Part shown: positions 36,270 through 46,500 of the stretch, in pieces
How positions within the stretch are numbered: the stretch's first letter is position 1
How the letters are laid out: every line of letters starts with the position of its first letter
Origin: Carettochelys insculpta
Lineage: Eukaryota > Chordata > Testudines > Carettochelyidae
DNA: 64,000 nt
Direction: 5' to 3'
NCBI RefSeq assembly: GCF_033958435.1
Contig: NC_134138.1
Location: 187,213,298 to 187,277,297 of the forward strand
Position numbers and translations under genes: made by a program
Notes under the pieces: generated by a model
The model's input: only the letters and a program-made list of their open reading frames with translations
Databases searched by the model: none
What the model was told of the DNA's origin: nothing

Positions 36270-36440
36270 TGCAGTAGCCTGCAAAGTGTGAATAATTTTC
36301 GGTGAGGAGTTACACTAAACGGGAAAGCTTTTAGCACATTATCCACTGGCAATTGGACTATAATCTAATTGCCAATCCCCGGGTCTTAATAGAGCCTTTC
36401 TCCTTCCACCAGTGGATTTGCATCTGGGAGCTACCTAATG
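36270..36440. promoter_or_regulatory. Candidate cis-regulatory element with inverted homeodomain motifs
   Basis: Repeat-free sequence contains TGGCAATT (36347-36354) and its exact inverse AATTGCCA (36367-36374), with TAATC between them. It lies immediately before the CpG-rich region. Regulatory function is inferred only from motifs, lack of repeats and position. Confidence 0.35.
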
Positions 36441-36632
36441 GGTTTAAAGCGCCTCGCGTTTTGCTCCAATAAGCCACCTTCCCGGGGTAGGTGACCTTGA
36501 GGTGTTTTTGCTGGGAAGTGGGATCGCGGGGGGTTGCCTTTCTGCCGAGGTGGCGCAGCTTTTTTGCTCCAGGCTGTGCGATCGCTTGGCTGGATGTTCC
36601 GGGTGCGGCTCAGGCACAGAGCTCAGCCCGGA

Positions 36633-36672
36633 TTTGTTTCGAAACCAAACCATTTGTTTCGAAACCAAACCA
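36633..36672. repeat. Two perfect tandem 20-bp units (tttgtttcgaaaccaaacca)
   Basis: Two identical units lie back to back in the upstream CpG-rich region. The unit itself is nearly palindromic around ttcgaa. Confidence 0.9.
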
Positions 36673-37704
36673 AAAGAAGCCGGTGGCGAGGGCTGCGCGC
36701 ACCAGGGAGTTGCGGACAGCGAGGGAGCAAAGATGAGGCCGCGGGAGAGGCTGGATCACTCCAGCTGGAGGAGCGGTGTATGGGGTCTTCCCGGGGCATT
36801 TTGATTGGAAAGTAGCAATGCCTGCGGAAGACACGAATGGGCTCTGTAGTGCCCCGTCCGGGACACACCAAGGGCGAGGTTTCGCGTATAACGCATGGCA
36901 CCAGACGTTACTTTGATCGGGGGGGAGGGGGTGACGGATTTCCTCCGCTCTCCAGATAGGAACCCCTCACAAAAGAGCAGCAGCTCTGGTACCCAGGCGG
37001 GACCGAAGAACAGAGAAATGCAATGCCGGCTCGGGCGGAGAGCTGGTCCGAAAGTTTACCAGCTGGGAGCGCCCGAATTCCGCCGCTGTGCTTTCGATAG
37101 GGAAGTTAGAGCTGGGGTGTATCAATGAACGGGTGCTTGTTCTGGCTGGAGGCGCGTGTGAACGGCTCATAGGCAGCCAGAAACCAACGGGCAAAGCAGG
37201 ACGGGGTGCGGGGGATCCAACGCAAATCCCTCGGGCGTAGGGCGAGGGAGGGGATGGGGTTAGCGCAACCCGGGGCTTGTTTCGATGTCTGCCGGGTTGT
37301 TATTAGAAGCGCCCGCTTGCGAACCCCATCACAAAGCAGGGCAGGGTGGCCGCTGTGTGTCGACATTACTCTTCACGGTACGGAGGAGCATGACCCTGTC
37401 TCTCTCTGACCTTTTATCGCAACAGACCAATTGCTCAGCTGGCCAGTGGCCCTGGCGCGCAGCGGAGGCGCCGTCAAGTGAGGGCCCGATCCTGCAAACC
37501 CCACTCACCAGTGGTTTCTAGGAGCGGGCCCTAAAACAAAGAGACGCCGAATTAACCCCCTTAAGGAACACGCGGGCTCGGAGTGTGTCAGGTTCCCGTT
37601 TGCTGCCCAGACTGTGGCGGACTGCAGGTTGGGAGTGTGGGGAGATTGTCCCCCTGGGGCTGTAACTCCTGCTGGCCATGGGACCGCCCACCTAAATACG
37701 ACAC

Positions 37705-37782
37705 ACCAAGAAGTCCTGCGGCACCTTATAGACTAACAGCCACTTCGGAGCATAAGCTTTGGTGGGCGAAGACCCGCATCCA
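37705..37782. mobile_element. Penelope-like fragment in the CpG-rich upstream region
   Basis: ccaagaagtcctgcggcacc, ttatagactaacagccac and gagcataagctttggtgggc match one arm of the foldback copies at 33376 and 46905. The other arm is absent. Confidence 0.65.
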
Positions 37783-37925
37783 CACACCAATTATTCCCAG
37801 TCGCAGGGCGGAGTCCCGGCTCCCTTCAAGCCGCAGGCGAGTTTCGCCCCTGCCCCAGGCAGACCAGGGGTTGCTGTTGCTCGCCCAGGAGAGGGTTCAG
37901 CACCCGGAACAAACGCTCCGGATTG

Positions 37926-37959
37926 AAATCGCTCGGGGCCGCCGGGCCCCGAGCGATTT
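37926..37959. other. Perfect 15-bp hairpin in the CpG island
   Basis: AAATCGCTCGGGGCC pairs perfectly with GGCCCCGAGCGATTT across a 4-base loop (gccg). It has no T-run or A-run neighbour and no coding context. Confidence 0.8.
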
Positions 37960-39167
37960 ACCGGGGTGGGGGCGAAGGGGCTGGCGGAGCGCGCGGCTCT
38001 CGGTGCCGTAGTGCGCCGGGGAGTTGGAGCCGGGCCGGGGCTGGTGTTAACAATGCAGCCGATGAAACTCGCATTGGTAACGATCTGCCTTCGCTGGGCA
38101 GCCCGGAGAGCCTCCGGGGGGCGAGCGATGATCGGGCGGGGGGGAGGAACTGCCCCCTTCCCAGCCCTGGGTGGGAACGGGCACGAGGCGTGCCGGGCCT
38201 CCGAGGAAGGGTTTGACCCAGCAGGGCCGGCCGGCCCGGGTCCGAGGTGGCTGGCAGGGAGAGCGGCGCCGGCTTGTGGTTCTGCGCTAGTCCCAGGCTG
38301 GCGCGGGGAAGGGGCGTTATAGCGGAAAACGAGGCTCGGGGACAGCGGAACGGCGCAGGGCAGTGCCCGGGCGGGCGGGTCACTTTCCTGCGAGGTGTCA
38401 GCCCTTTGGTGTCTGCAAAGTGACCGGCTCTGTAGTGATGGGGGGGGGGTAACGCTTTCTTCTCCTGGTCCGCCCTGGGGGTACCAAGCACAACCTCCCA
38501 GCACTGCGGGCCGCGTCCTGCAGGCCTTTGCTCGGGCAGACGCCACTGAGTGGTGCCGGAGTGAGGGCAGCGGGCGCTGGCCGGGCGGCAGATCGCGGGC
38601 TCTGTCCTGCGGAGGGGGCCGATGTTAGAGGACATCGGGGGTGGCTCGCAGAGGGGAACCGCCCCCCAAGGGGCAGGGACGGGACAACAGCGGGTTAAAT
38701 GCCTCCAGCCCTGGGCCTACGCGGTGCTTCAGCGTTGCGGGTTCGCCGGAGGCTCGTTCGGCTGAAGCTTGGTCAATTTCAACTCCGCTGTCCGCCTTCG
38801 CTGCCCCCAGCCCCCGGGCAGCCCGCTCCTCCCGGGCTCGGCCCGTGTGCTGCAGCTCGCCGGGGGAAGTCCCAGAGTTAAAGCGGCCGCTGGAGCCGAT
38901 ACTGGTTAATTGCACCAGGCACAGGTCGGGGGGGGGGGGGCGGGGGGGGGCAGTTCTCGGCGTGTCTGGACCCGGCTCCTTTCCTGCTGCGAGGCGGAGC
39001 GAGCAGCAAATCTCCGAGAGGAGCGATTCCGGTGGGATGCGGCGCGGCTGGTGTAGGAGCGCGCACAGGCCTGAGTTTATCTGGCCTGCGCGCAGCTACC
39101 CGGGCCGGGGCTGTCGTCTGCGCTATGGCCAGCCTGGCTGGAGCGTCGGGAGCCATTTACTTCCAGA

Positions 39168-39325
39168 GCCTCAACTCAGGGTTGTGGGCTCAATCCTCGG
39201 GGAAGGCCACCGAAGGATCGGGACAAATAGATGGCAGGGATGGGGCTTGGTCCTGCCAGGAGGCCCGGGGGCTGGACTGGGTGACCCCCCGAGCTCCCTT
39301 CCGGCTCCATGCAGTGTTCCTGCTT
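39168..39325 (+). mobile_element. Partial CryI-type SINE
   Basis: It keeps the B-box side (cagggttgtgggctcaatcc) and the body (ggcttggtcctgccaggagg, ctggactgggtgaccccc, gctcccttccggctccatgc). The head with the A box is missing. It lies in the CpG-rich region and has become GC-rich. Confidence 0.65.
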
Positions 39326-40404
39326 GTTGCTTCGCAAGGCCGGTTGGTGGCTTCGCTTGCCCTGGCGTGTGGCCGTGCAGAGATGCAGGCGGGGAGGGAG
39401 CCGCTCCCGCAAGGCACAGGGGCCGCATTGCGGGTGGCTACGCTCCCTCCCGGGATGCCTAGAGGCCAGCGGGGCACCAGGGCAGTGTAACGCGCATCTC
39501 AACCTGCGAGGGTCCGTTCCCCTCCCTTCCACTCCAGAGCCGCACCCCCGTCTAGAGATACACTGCAGCGTCCCGGCCAGTTCTGCTGGGCTTTCCTGCC
39601 AGGCAAACGGCCGAATTACCCCCCGGCCCCACTGCGTTTCCTTTGGGAACCTCCGTTTTACCGCAGCGGCGCTGCGTCCAGGTAGAGCCTGACCCACAGA
39701 GCGGTAAAGCAGCACGCCAGGAAAGGGGTTGGGAGCTGCGGTGGCGGGCGCTGAAATCCACCGCTCCGAGGCTTTCCCATGAGGAAAGCGGCCCGGCTAG
39801 AGCCTGCCGCCCAAAGGCGTCGGGCAGGGGCTTGTTTTAACAGCCCGGCTCTCCAGTGCGTGGCGAAGGGGGGGCTCCGCCCGTGCCACACGCCACCCGC
39901 ACCGCAAGAGGCAGGGAGCGGTCCCGCCCGCAGCTGTCCGCGTCGCTCGGCTCGGGCGCCTTCTGTTCGCCCGGCAGCCGCCTGGAGCTCAGCCCCGGAT
40001 CTCCGTGGGAAAAGGCTCGCCGGCCTTTCCTACCGCGGGGACAGCGTGCTCTGGTCCAGGTCAGCCCCCCGGCCTGCGCGTCCCTCCTGGCAGCGAAGGA
40101 AGAGGCGATGGGAGAGGCGAAGTGAAACCAGCGGGGCAGAGCCGGGAGCTGGGGCGGGAGCGCTGTCCGGTTTGCTTAGCTCCTTTTGTACCGGCCCGAC
40201 AGAAAACTGCTCCTCCAGGGACCGGTCTGCCGCGCCTGGCTCAGGCTACGCTCCCATTGGCCAAGACCGGGTCCCAAATCGCTGGTTAGCCGCGCTGAAA
40301 ATCCTCTGTACCCGTCACTAACCTCAACTCGCTGGTGCGGTCCCACTCATTAACTAAAGGGGCTTCATGTTAGTATTTAGGATGTGTGGGTGAATTTAAC
40401 CGAA

Positions 40405-40600
40405 ACCATGTTAATGGCACGCAGAGTTCTCGCCCCTTGAAAAGCAACGACGTGCCCCTTTGGGGAGTTTTATCGCATTATAAATGACACGGCGAGTGTT
40501 TCCACACGGAGGAGATGGACCGTAATTGCCCCAAGAAGTATTGATGGCTAATTCCGCCAGCAGCATCTCTCTAATTACTCCCTGGAATAACCCGGGTGGT
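40405..40600. promoter_or_regulatory. Candidate enhancer about 2.9 kb upstream of TBX20
   Basis: A repeat-free block with several homeodomain-type sites: ttttatcgcattataaa around 40469-40485, taattg at 40523-40528, ctaattccg at 40549 and ctaattac at 40571-40578. It sits between the CpG-rich region and a CR1 copy. Confidence 0.35.
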
Positions 40601-40844
40601 TCTCTTCACTTTTTACAGCGTGTAGACATTAGCCATATTTTCCTCTTTAGCTAACCCTCGGTGTGTCCCTTCTTGGTGTACGGATACGTGTGGGGAGAGG
40701 GAGGATTTAAAAGCGCAATATTTCGCAGCTCTAGTTGCCTATATTTGAACAACGTCTCTTTCAAAAGCCCGTGGTTGGGACCATCAACACCATAGCAAAA
40801 CCCAGCAGATGTCCTCTGGTTAGTTCTCCCGATCAACGTCAATT

Positions 40845-41106
40845 TAGGACAAGGAGCAGTGGGCTCAAACTGCAGCAAGGGAGGTTTACGTTGGACATTA
40901 GGAAAAAGTTCCTAACCGTCAGGGTGGTCAAACACGGGAATAAATTGCCCAGGGAGGTTGTGGCACCTCCATCTCTGGAGGTACTTAACAGCAGGTTAGA
41001 CAGACATCCATTGGGGAAGGTCTAAATGGTGTTTGCTCCTTCCCTGAGGGCAGGGGACTGGACTTGATGACCTTTGGAGGTCCCTTCCAGTTCTAGGGTT
41101 CTGTGG
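40845..41106 (+). mobile_element. CR1 LINE 3' fragment upstream of TBX20
   Basis: gtttacgttggacattagga, aaaagttcctaaccgtcagg, gcccagggaggttgtggcac, ggactggacttgatgacctt and cccttccagttctagggttc follow in the order expected for a CR1 3' end. Confidence 0.85.
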
Positions 41107-41660
41107 TTATTTTCCTGGAGTTACGCAGTCCGGGGCAGTTGAAATGAAGGCAGGCGGGTTCCCTCCCTCTTTGCGGGGTCTGATTTCCACCGGGATTTGC
41201 CGGAGTCAGAAGTTCTATGGTCCCAGCTCGGTGAGACTCATGGAGGTGAGCACACGTCATTCCCATATGCGGTCCAAGCCAATCATATTGTGGGACCCGT
41301 GCAGGAAGAGCGGGACCCGCAGCACGTCCAATCCCATCCCTACCTCCGAACAATCAACCGAGAAGACAAAATGACAAAAGCAGCTACTCCCGGCAGTTCA
41401 AAGGACAGTGGCGAGCACCCTGCCCGCTTTATTTCAACCAAAGAAAGAAGAACATATTCCATACAGTGGAACGTCCCCCAGAGCGCACGTGTAGGGACCT
41501 GCGGCTCTGCCCTTCATGATGTGTCTCGATGGCGTGTCGCACTCAAATCCTTTGTATGCCTGTGTCTGCGTCCAGCTCGAGCGCTCAAACCAAAGAGTCC
41601 CCTGACGGCGGCCGGTCAGGGGCCCAGTCTGTGTAGCTTCATCACAAATAAACAAAAATC

Positions 41661-41812
41661 AAACAAAAAGCCAATCCGTCCCGCAGCACCTTAAAGACAG
41701 ACACATTTATTTATTAGGCAATGAGCTTTCGTGGGTTAAAAAGACCCACGAAAGCTCGTTGCTTACTAAATAGACGTGTTAGTCTTTAAGGTGCTACAGG
41801 GCTGCTTGTTAT
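41661..41812. mobile_element. Penelope-like foldback fragment
   Basis: Two inverted arms, caccttaaagacagacacat … gagctttcgtgggtt and aacc-type tttcgtgggt … gttagtctttaaggtgctac, enclose a short centre. The result is a hairpin-capable 150-bp unit between the CpG island and the TBX20 promoter. Confidence 0.65.
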
Positions 41813-41825
41813 AAAGACTGCTACT

Positions 41826-42186
41826 CACGCCGTCCTTTGCGGGAGGAGACACTCCAGAGCTCGGAGCGGATGTGCTTCAGAACACGGATTTTCTCTGCGT
41901 TTGTGAATTTCTTTAACACGTGTAACATGATCTGATCAGCTCTCGGAGGATTTCACTTCTTTCCAGAACTTCAAACTTTCAGGAAAATAAAGCAAAAAGA
42001 GTCTATTGATTTGGGAAGCGTGTACTATTTAATGGAAGACACCAGTCTATTGTTTAAATGCCCATTAAAAGCGCTTTACAAGCCGAGATATCTAGGGAAC
42101 CATGGTGCGTGGTAGTTGGGAAATTGTAAGGAGTATTGGTTGTGCGTACGAAATCGGAAAGGGTCTGAAACTGTTCAACGGGTTAA
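41826..42186. other. Unassigned DNA between foldback piece and microsatellite
   Basis: AT-rich, repeat-free sequence about 1.3 kb upstream of TBX20. No gene was identified. Confidence 0.5.

Positions 42187-42232
<46 letters not shown>
42187..42232. repeat. (AC)8(AG)15 compound microsatellite upstream of TBX20
   Basis: (AC)n at 42187-42202 passes directly into (AG)n to 42232, about 300 bases before the promoter CpG island. Confidence 0.95.
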
Positions 42233-42238
<6 letters not shown>

Positions 42239-43028
42239 CTAGCCTAGTATTCATTGTGTTCCCTTCTGATCTGCCTTGTAAAACTCTGTGTCCAACCTTT
42301 GTGTCACAACACTACATGAAAGATAGCTGATGAATAACAACCTTATAGAACTTCAATGTGGAGTCAGAAGAGCACCCTTTATTTTTATGACCTTTATTCC
42401 CCAAACGAAATACAATACGTGGTGTGAATCAGGTCCTCTCCAGAGGAATACATTCATTTCCATGCAGGTGGATTTGTCAGCTGTTGGAAGTGGTTGTCTA
42501 TTGTCTGTAGCCTTTTGAATCCACGCGGCTCCTGGCCCGTTTGCACCTGGCGCAGGGGAGCGTGTATGGCACCGAAACTGGGCCGGCCAGGTTTCACGTT
42601 GGAGTCTGTCCGCCCCGTGCGTGGGAAGAGACCGGCACAGGAGGCCCTGCCTTAGGTCTGGGCTGGAGAAGAGTGCCAATGGGACTGAAGTCACCCTGGG
42701 CCTGCAGGCCACTCCAGCCTGCGCAGGGGCACATTCGTGCTTCTGCAGCCTCCAGCCCGCCAGTGCGCGAGCATCCTTCCCAGCGGGGGGGGAGCGCAGC
42801 GCCGGAGGGGAGAGCGCGGCGGTGCGCTCGGCTCCCCGCGCCCTGGGAAGCTTTCCAGCAGCGCTGGCTGCGAAGGGCGCGCGCGTAACCCGCGGCCGCT
42901 CGCTGCGCTCCTGCCTCCCCGCCCGGCTGCAGAGAGGGGAAGGCAGGGAGGGGAGTTTAAAGAGCTCCGCGCTCCCTCCTCCCCACCCTCTCACCGGCAC
43001 CGACGAGCCCTTGACGTGGCCCGGAGCC

Positions 43029-43035
43029 GATTGGC
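43029..43035 (-). promoter_or_regulatory. Inverted CCAAT box upstream of TBX20
   Basis: GATTGGC, the reverse of GCCAATC, lies about 380 bases upstream of the TBX20 start codon and about 30 bases before an AT-rich patch. That is a typical NF-Y position for a CpG-island promoter. Function is inferred from motif and position only. Confidence 0.45.
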
Positions 43036-43182
43036 CAGCAGCCGATAGGATCTCTGCGGCCAGCAAATTAAGGCGGAGGAGCGTGGGCGACGGATCGCAG
43101 TGGCCACCCGTCTGCCCGCGGAGCCACTCCGGGCTCCGGCTCCCGCCCGCAGCCAGCCCGCTAACGCCGCGCCCGGGAGAGG

Positions 43183-43197
43183 ATGGGGCCGGTTTAA
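43183..43197 (+). other. Four-codon upstream ORF in the probable TBX20 5' leader
   Basis: An ATG at 43183 is followed by three sense codons and TAA at 43195-43197 (MGPV). It is in the same frame as TBX20, which is then open from 43198 to the true ATG. If transcription starts upstream of it, it is a minimal upstream ORF that could dampen translation. Confidence 0.4.
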
Positions 43198-43410
43198 GCG
43201 AAGCTTGTCCCGGGCCTGAGATCCGACCCCGGCTCCCGCGAAATCCTCGTGGTTCTCCAGCCCCGCACACCGAGTTGGGGGCCCCTTAGGGTCTCCCTGC
43301 CTCCCCCGGCTCCTAAATCCCCTAGCCGCCTCTGCGTCCTCTGGGCCGGCCCCGCTGCCGAGTTGTGTGGGACTTTGGGGGCTGGGAGTCAGTGTCGGAG
43401 CTCTGTGGCC

Positions 43411-43537
43411 ATGGAGTACACAGCCTCCCCCAAACCTCAGCTCTCCTCCCGAGCCAACGCCTTCTCCATCGCGGCTCTCATGTCCAGCGGCAGCTCGAAG
43501 GGGAAGGAAAGCGCCGAGAGCACCATCAAGCCGCTGG
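43411..43537 (+). CDS. TBX20: TBX20 coding exon 1
   Basis: This exon encodes residues 1-42 plus the first base of codon 43. The protein begins [20 protein letters not shown] and contains the eh1-like FSIAALMS motif at residues 18-25. The donor is gtaagt at 43538. The interrupted codon is completed by the first two bases of exon 2 to give Glu43. The frame stays open upstream of the ATG back to a tiny upstream ORF, so the start rests on conservation and Kozak context. Confidence 0.97.
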
Positions 43538-46500
43538 GTAAGTTATTCGCTCCTCCTTCGGCCGCGGGCCTGGCGCCTCAGCCCCGTCCTGCACGGGCGG
43601 CCCGCGGGCTCCACTGCAGGACGCAGGTAGCTGGAGAGCAGATAAGCCAAAGGGCTATGGGGAGGGAGGAGCGTTGAGTTTTTCCCAATTCTTTGGAAGT
43701 CCGAAGACAGGGGCAGGAAGCAATCAGCTGCGAGGGAAAGGCAGGGGAAAGGGTTTGCAGCCCACCCTGCAAATACGTGCAGGGCCCACGGTCTGATTTT
43801 CTTGCGGGTTGTTTTTAGCCTGGCCAAAAGAAATACTAAGGCGCTTCAGTCTTTGTCTAGCCATTTGCCTGGACTTCAAATTGGTTCCTTGTGGCACGGA
43901 TTACTTTTCCACGGGGAGACTTTCCCTGCGGATAACACTCAACCCTGACAAAACCCAGCAGTCACGTAGCGCTTGAAAGACTAACGAAACAATTTACTAG
44001 GTGGTGAGCTTTCGTGGGGCAGACCCGCTTCTCCAGATCCATCGCATTTCCAGTCCAGACTCAATTATGGCTCTGCAGAAGCGGGCCTGCCCCATCAAAG
44101 ATCAACACCTAATACACTATTTTGTTCGTCTGTACAGTACTACAGGACTGCTGGTTTGTTTTGTTAGGATACGGACTAACAGGGCTACCTCTCTGGTACT
44201 ACCCAAACCTGATACAATCCGTACGGATGCCACTGAGAACGGAGGTGTGGAGGAAGAACGAGTGGCAAGGCTTACAAATAAAAGAGCAAATTAGCCAATC
44301 TGGGATCCAAATTTTAGCAAACTCTAAAAGCAGACCGCAATGCGCACACATTCCTATCCTCATTTGCATAGCTACATTTAATGGGGGAACATGGATAATT
44401 TCAATATGTGTTTAGCCCCAGGAGGAGGCATTTAAATTGCTGTTTAATTGCGAAATTCTCTAGTTTCCAATGACGGTTGAGCAAATAGAAGAACAACGTT
44501 TGTGTGTTCTCTTGTAAGTTGCAATGTACATTTTCCCTTACAGAAGCTAAAACCTTATCACAAAGCCATCTTCTTTTTATTACCGCCGTCATTTTCAGTT
44601 GAGCTCCTTTGCAACATTAACCAGTAACCATTTTCTAAATTCCTCAACTTTTAGTTACACTGTTTATTTAACTGTTGCCATTTATAGAAAGCATTAGGTC
44701 GAAAGGCAGATACGTTTCTCACCACTAATGCGAGCGATTCAAAAGACGTTACTTTAAATTGTTAGTGTCAATTAAAAAGCACAGCGCACAAAACCCGAAA
44801 ACAATTATAGCAATATTGTTTGCAGGTTAATGTGCTCCGATAACAACATGCACACAGTTGGAAAAACAAAAAGCAGTCAAGTAGCACTTTAAAGACTAGC
44901 AAAATAGTTTATTAGGTTTTTTGCTAGTCTTTTGCTAGTCTATAAAGTGCTACTTGACTGCTTTTTGTTTCGATAGTGTATAGACTGGCACGGCTTCCTC
45001 TCTGTTACTATTCAACAGTTTTGTTATCTTTCGATTAACCTGGTGAGAAACAACCACCCCCTTACTTATTTTTAGCAGATAATCATTCGGAATCGTAAGT
45101 CGTTGGGAGTTTCAGTAAATGCGTTCACATAATGTTATTGCAGCCCTAGAGTGAATCCGATTTCCGACGACCGAGTTGAACACCCTGTTCTTATTTTAGC
45201 GCGGTGGCCAGAAACTCGCCGAAATTATTTTGTAAAGACTTTCCCCAGAATTGCAGGGTCTACATTAATAGCATAAAATCGGAAGGAGGCAACGTTGCTA
45301 GATAGCTTCATATCCGCTACATCTCACCGAATTATAAGGTGGCTGCTGACAAATCTTCAGTGCATTTTAGGTATTTTTTTCTGCTTTCTGCCGTTTGGTT
45401 TAGGAGGTGCTGTACGCTGGAGAAGCTGTGAAATATATGCGTGACACAGAATTCCTTATTTAGCTTCGTCTCTAACTTACTCACTGCTTTTGCCTCTTGC
45501 GACTGGAAACGAGCCTTCAAGCCCTGGTTCGCCTTCTCCCGTTCCAGAACATTTGAAAAGATCCTCCCGTGCATGAAATGGCCTAAATCCATGTTTGTGT
45601 TTGGAAAGTTTGGTGGAGAAACCGCTGTCTTGTGATTTTAATGGCGTCCTTATTCGAGTAAATGTCTGGAGAGTCTAATGCTATGACACGCATATGGGTG
45701 TATTTTAGATCCAAGATTTTATAAAATTCAGCCAAGACAGAGGAGCTCGTTAAAGTTTTAACATCTCTCGGAGGAGAAATGATTCTAATAATCCTTCTTG
45801 GAATTGGTTTCGCTTCATATGTACAATTAAGTTAAACGCTTGAATGAAGGTTACGAAACGTGTAGGCTTTCTCGGAGGAAACTAACAGCCTGAATTGTTG
45901 GGGCAGAAATTTATTCTTGAATGTACAGTAAGAGAAGTGTCTCTGTACTCTTCAAAATAGAGTGATGGGCTAAATATCCCGGCGCCAGACGCGGATGATT
46001 TTTAAAACCTCTTTGGAGGACGCCAGCTCTCAAACTCCGTTCGAAACGAGCGCACCTTTTGTCGAGGAGCAGTGTCTTCTGGCAAAGGCGCTCATGGCTC
46101 CCCCAATACATCAGCTGTGTGTTTCTCCTGTTTCCTTTAGTGGGAGCACAGACGTTTAAATTATTTAGGGTGAAATATTTGGTCGGTCTCGTGGGGATAC
46201 CAGTGAAGCTGTAATTACAGCAAGGGGGAGACCAGCCTGACTCTCTGTGAAGGCTTCAACCCCTTCCTCCTATTTTGGCTTCTAGTTTATACTTATATCC
46301 ACGCGGCCCACAGAACCTCTCCCGCATCGCGCCCTGGAGTAGGTTCCTTTGGTAAGAGCTAGGGTCCTGGAACAAGCCCCTCCTGCACTCAATCACACTG
46401 ACTGGCGCAGCCTGCCCTTATCAACACTGGAGCCAAAGGCTCCGGCTGCAGTGAGTTACCCTCCTGCGGTGGGTGGCAAATTGACCTTGCCCTGGACTCC

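Larger units (their letters stand above)
36480..40330. promoter_or_regulatory. Broad CpG-rich upstream region of TBX20
   Basis: Nearly 4 kb of CpG-rich DNA lies 3-7 kb upstream of the TBX20 start. It includes a poly-G tract at 38928-38950, the hairpin at 37926, the tandem at 36633, one Penelope-like piece and one SINE. Long open frames (for example 38641-39462 plus, 37791-38546 minus) show no conserved domain and overlap each other on both strands, so no gene is called. CpG-rich valleys of this kind often mark developmental regulators. Confidence 0.55.
42540..43700. promoter_or_regulatory. TBX20: CpG-island promoter and 5' UTR of TBX20
   Basis: The segment is GC-rich and CpG-dense, covers exon 1 and ends in intron 1. 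Visible elements are a CRE-like TGACGTGG at 43012-43019, an inverted CCAAT box (GATTGGC) at 43029-43035, a GATA-like CGATAGG at 43043-43049 and an AT-rich AAATTAAGG at 43065-43073 that could act as a weak TATA substitute. The transcription start cannot be placed from sequence; it is probably within 43050-43200. Long open frames on both strands here are base-composition artefacts. Confidence 0.75.

Noticed and set aside
37791..39462. Long open frames (up to 273 residues) on both strands upstream of TBX20
   Set aside because: They overlap in several frames, show no conserved motif and follow GC content. One of them runs through a SINE fragment.
40618..40634. gcgtgtagacattagcc as a MITE right end
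   Set aside because: No left partner or duplication was found; the similarity is short enough for chance.
42353..43270. 305-residue open frame on the minus strand across the TBX20 promoter
   Set aside because: It lies in a CpG island where stop codons are rare, has Pro/Arg/Ala/Gly-rich text with no domain, and overlaps plus-strand frames of similar quality.
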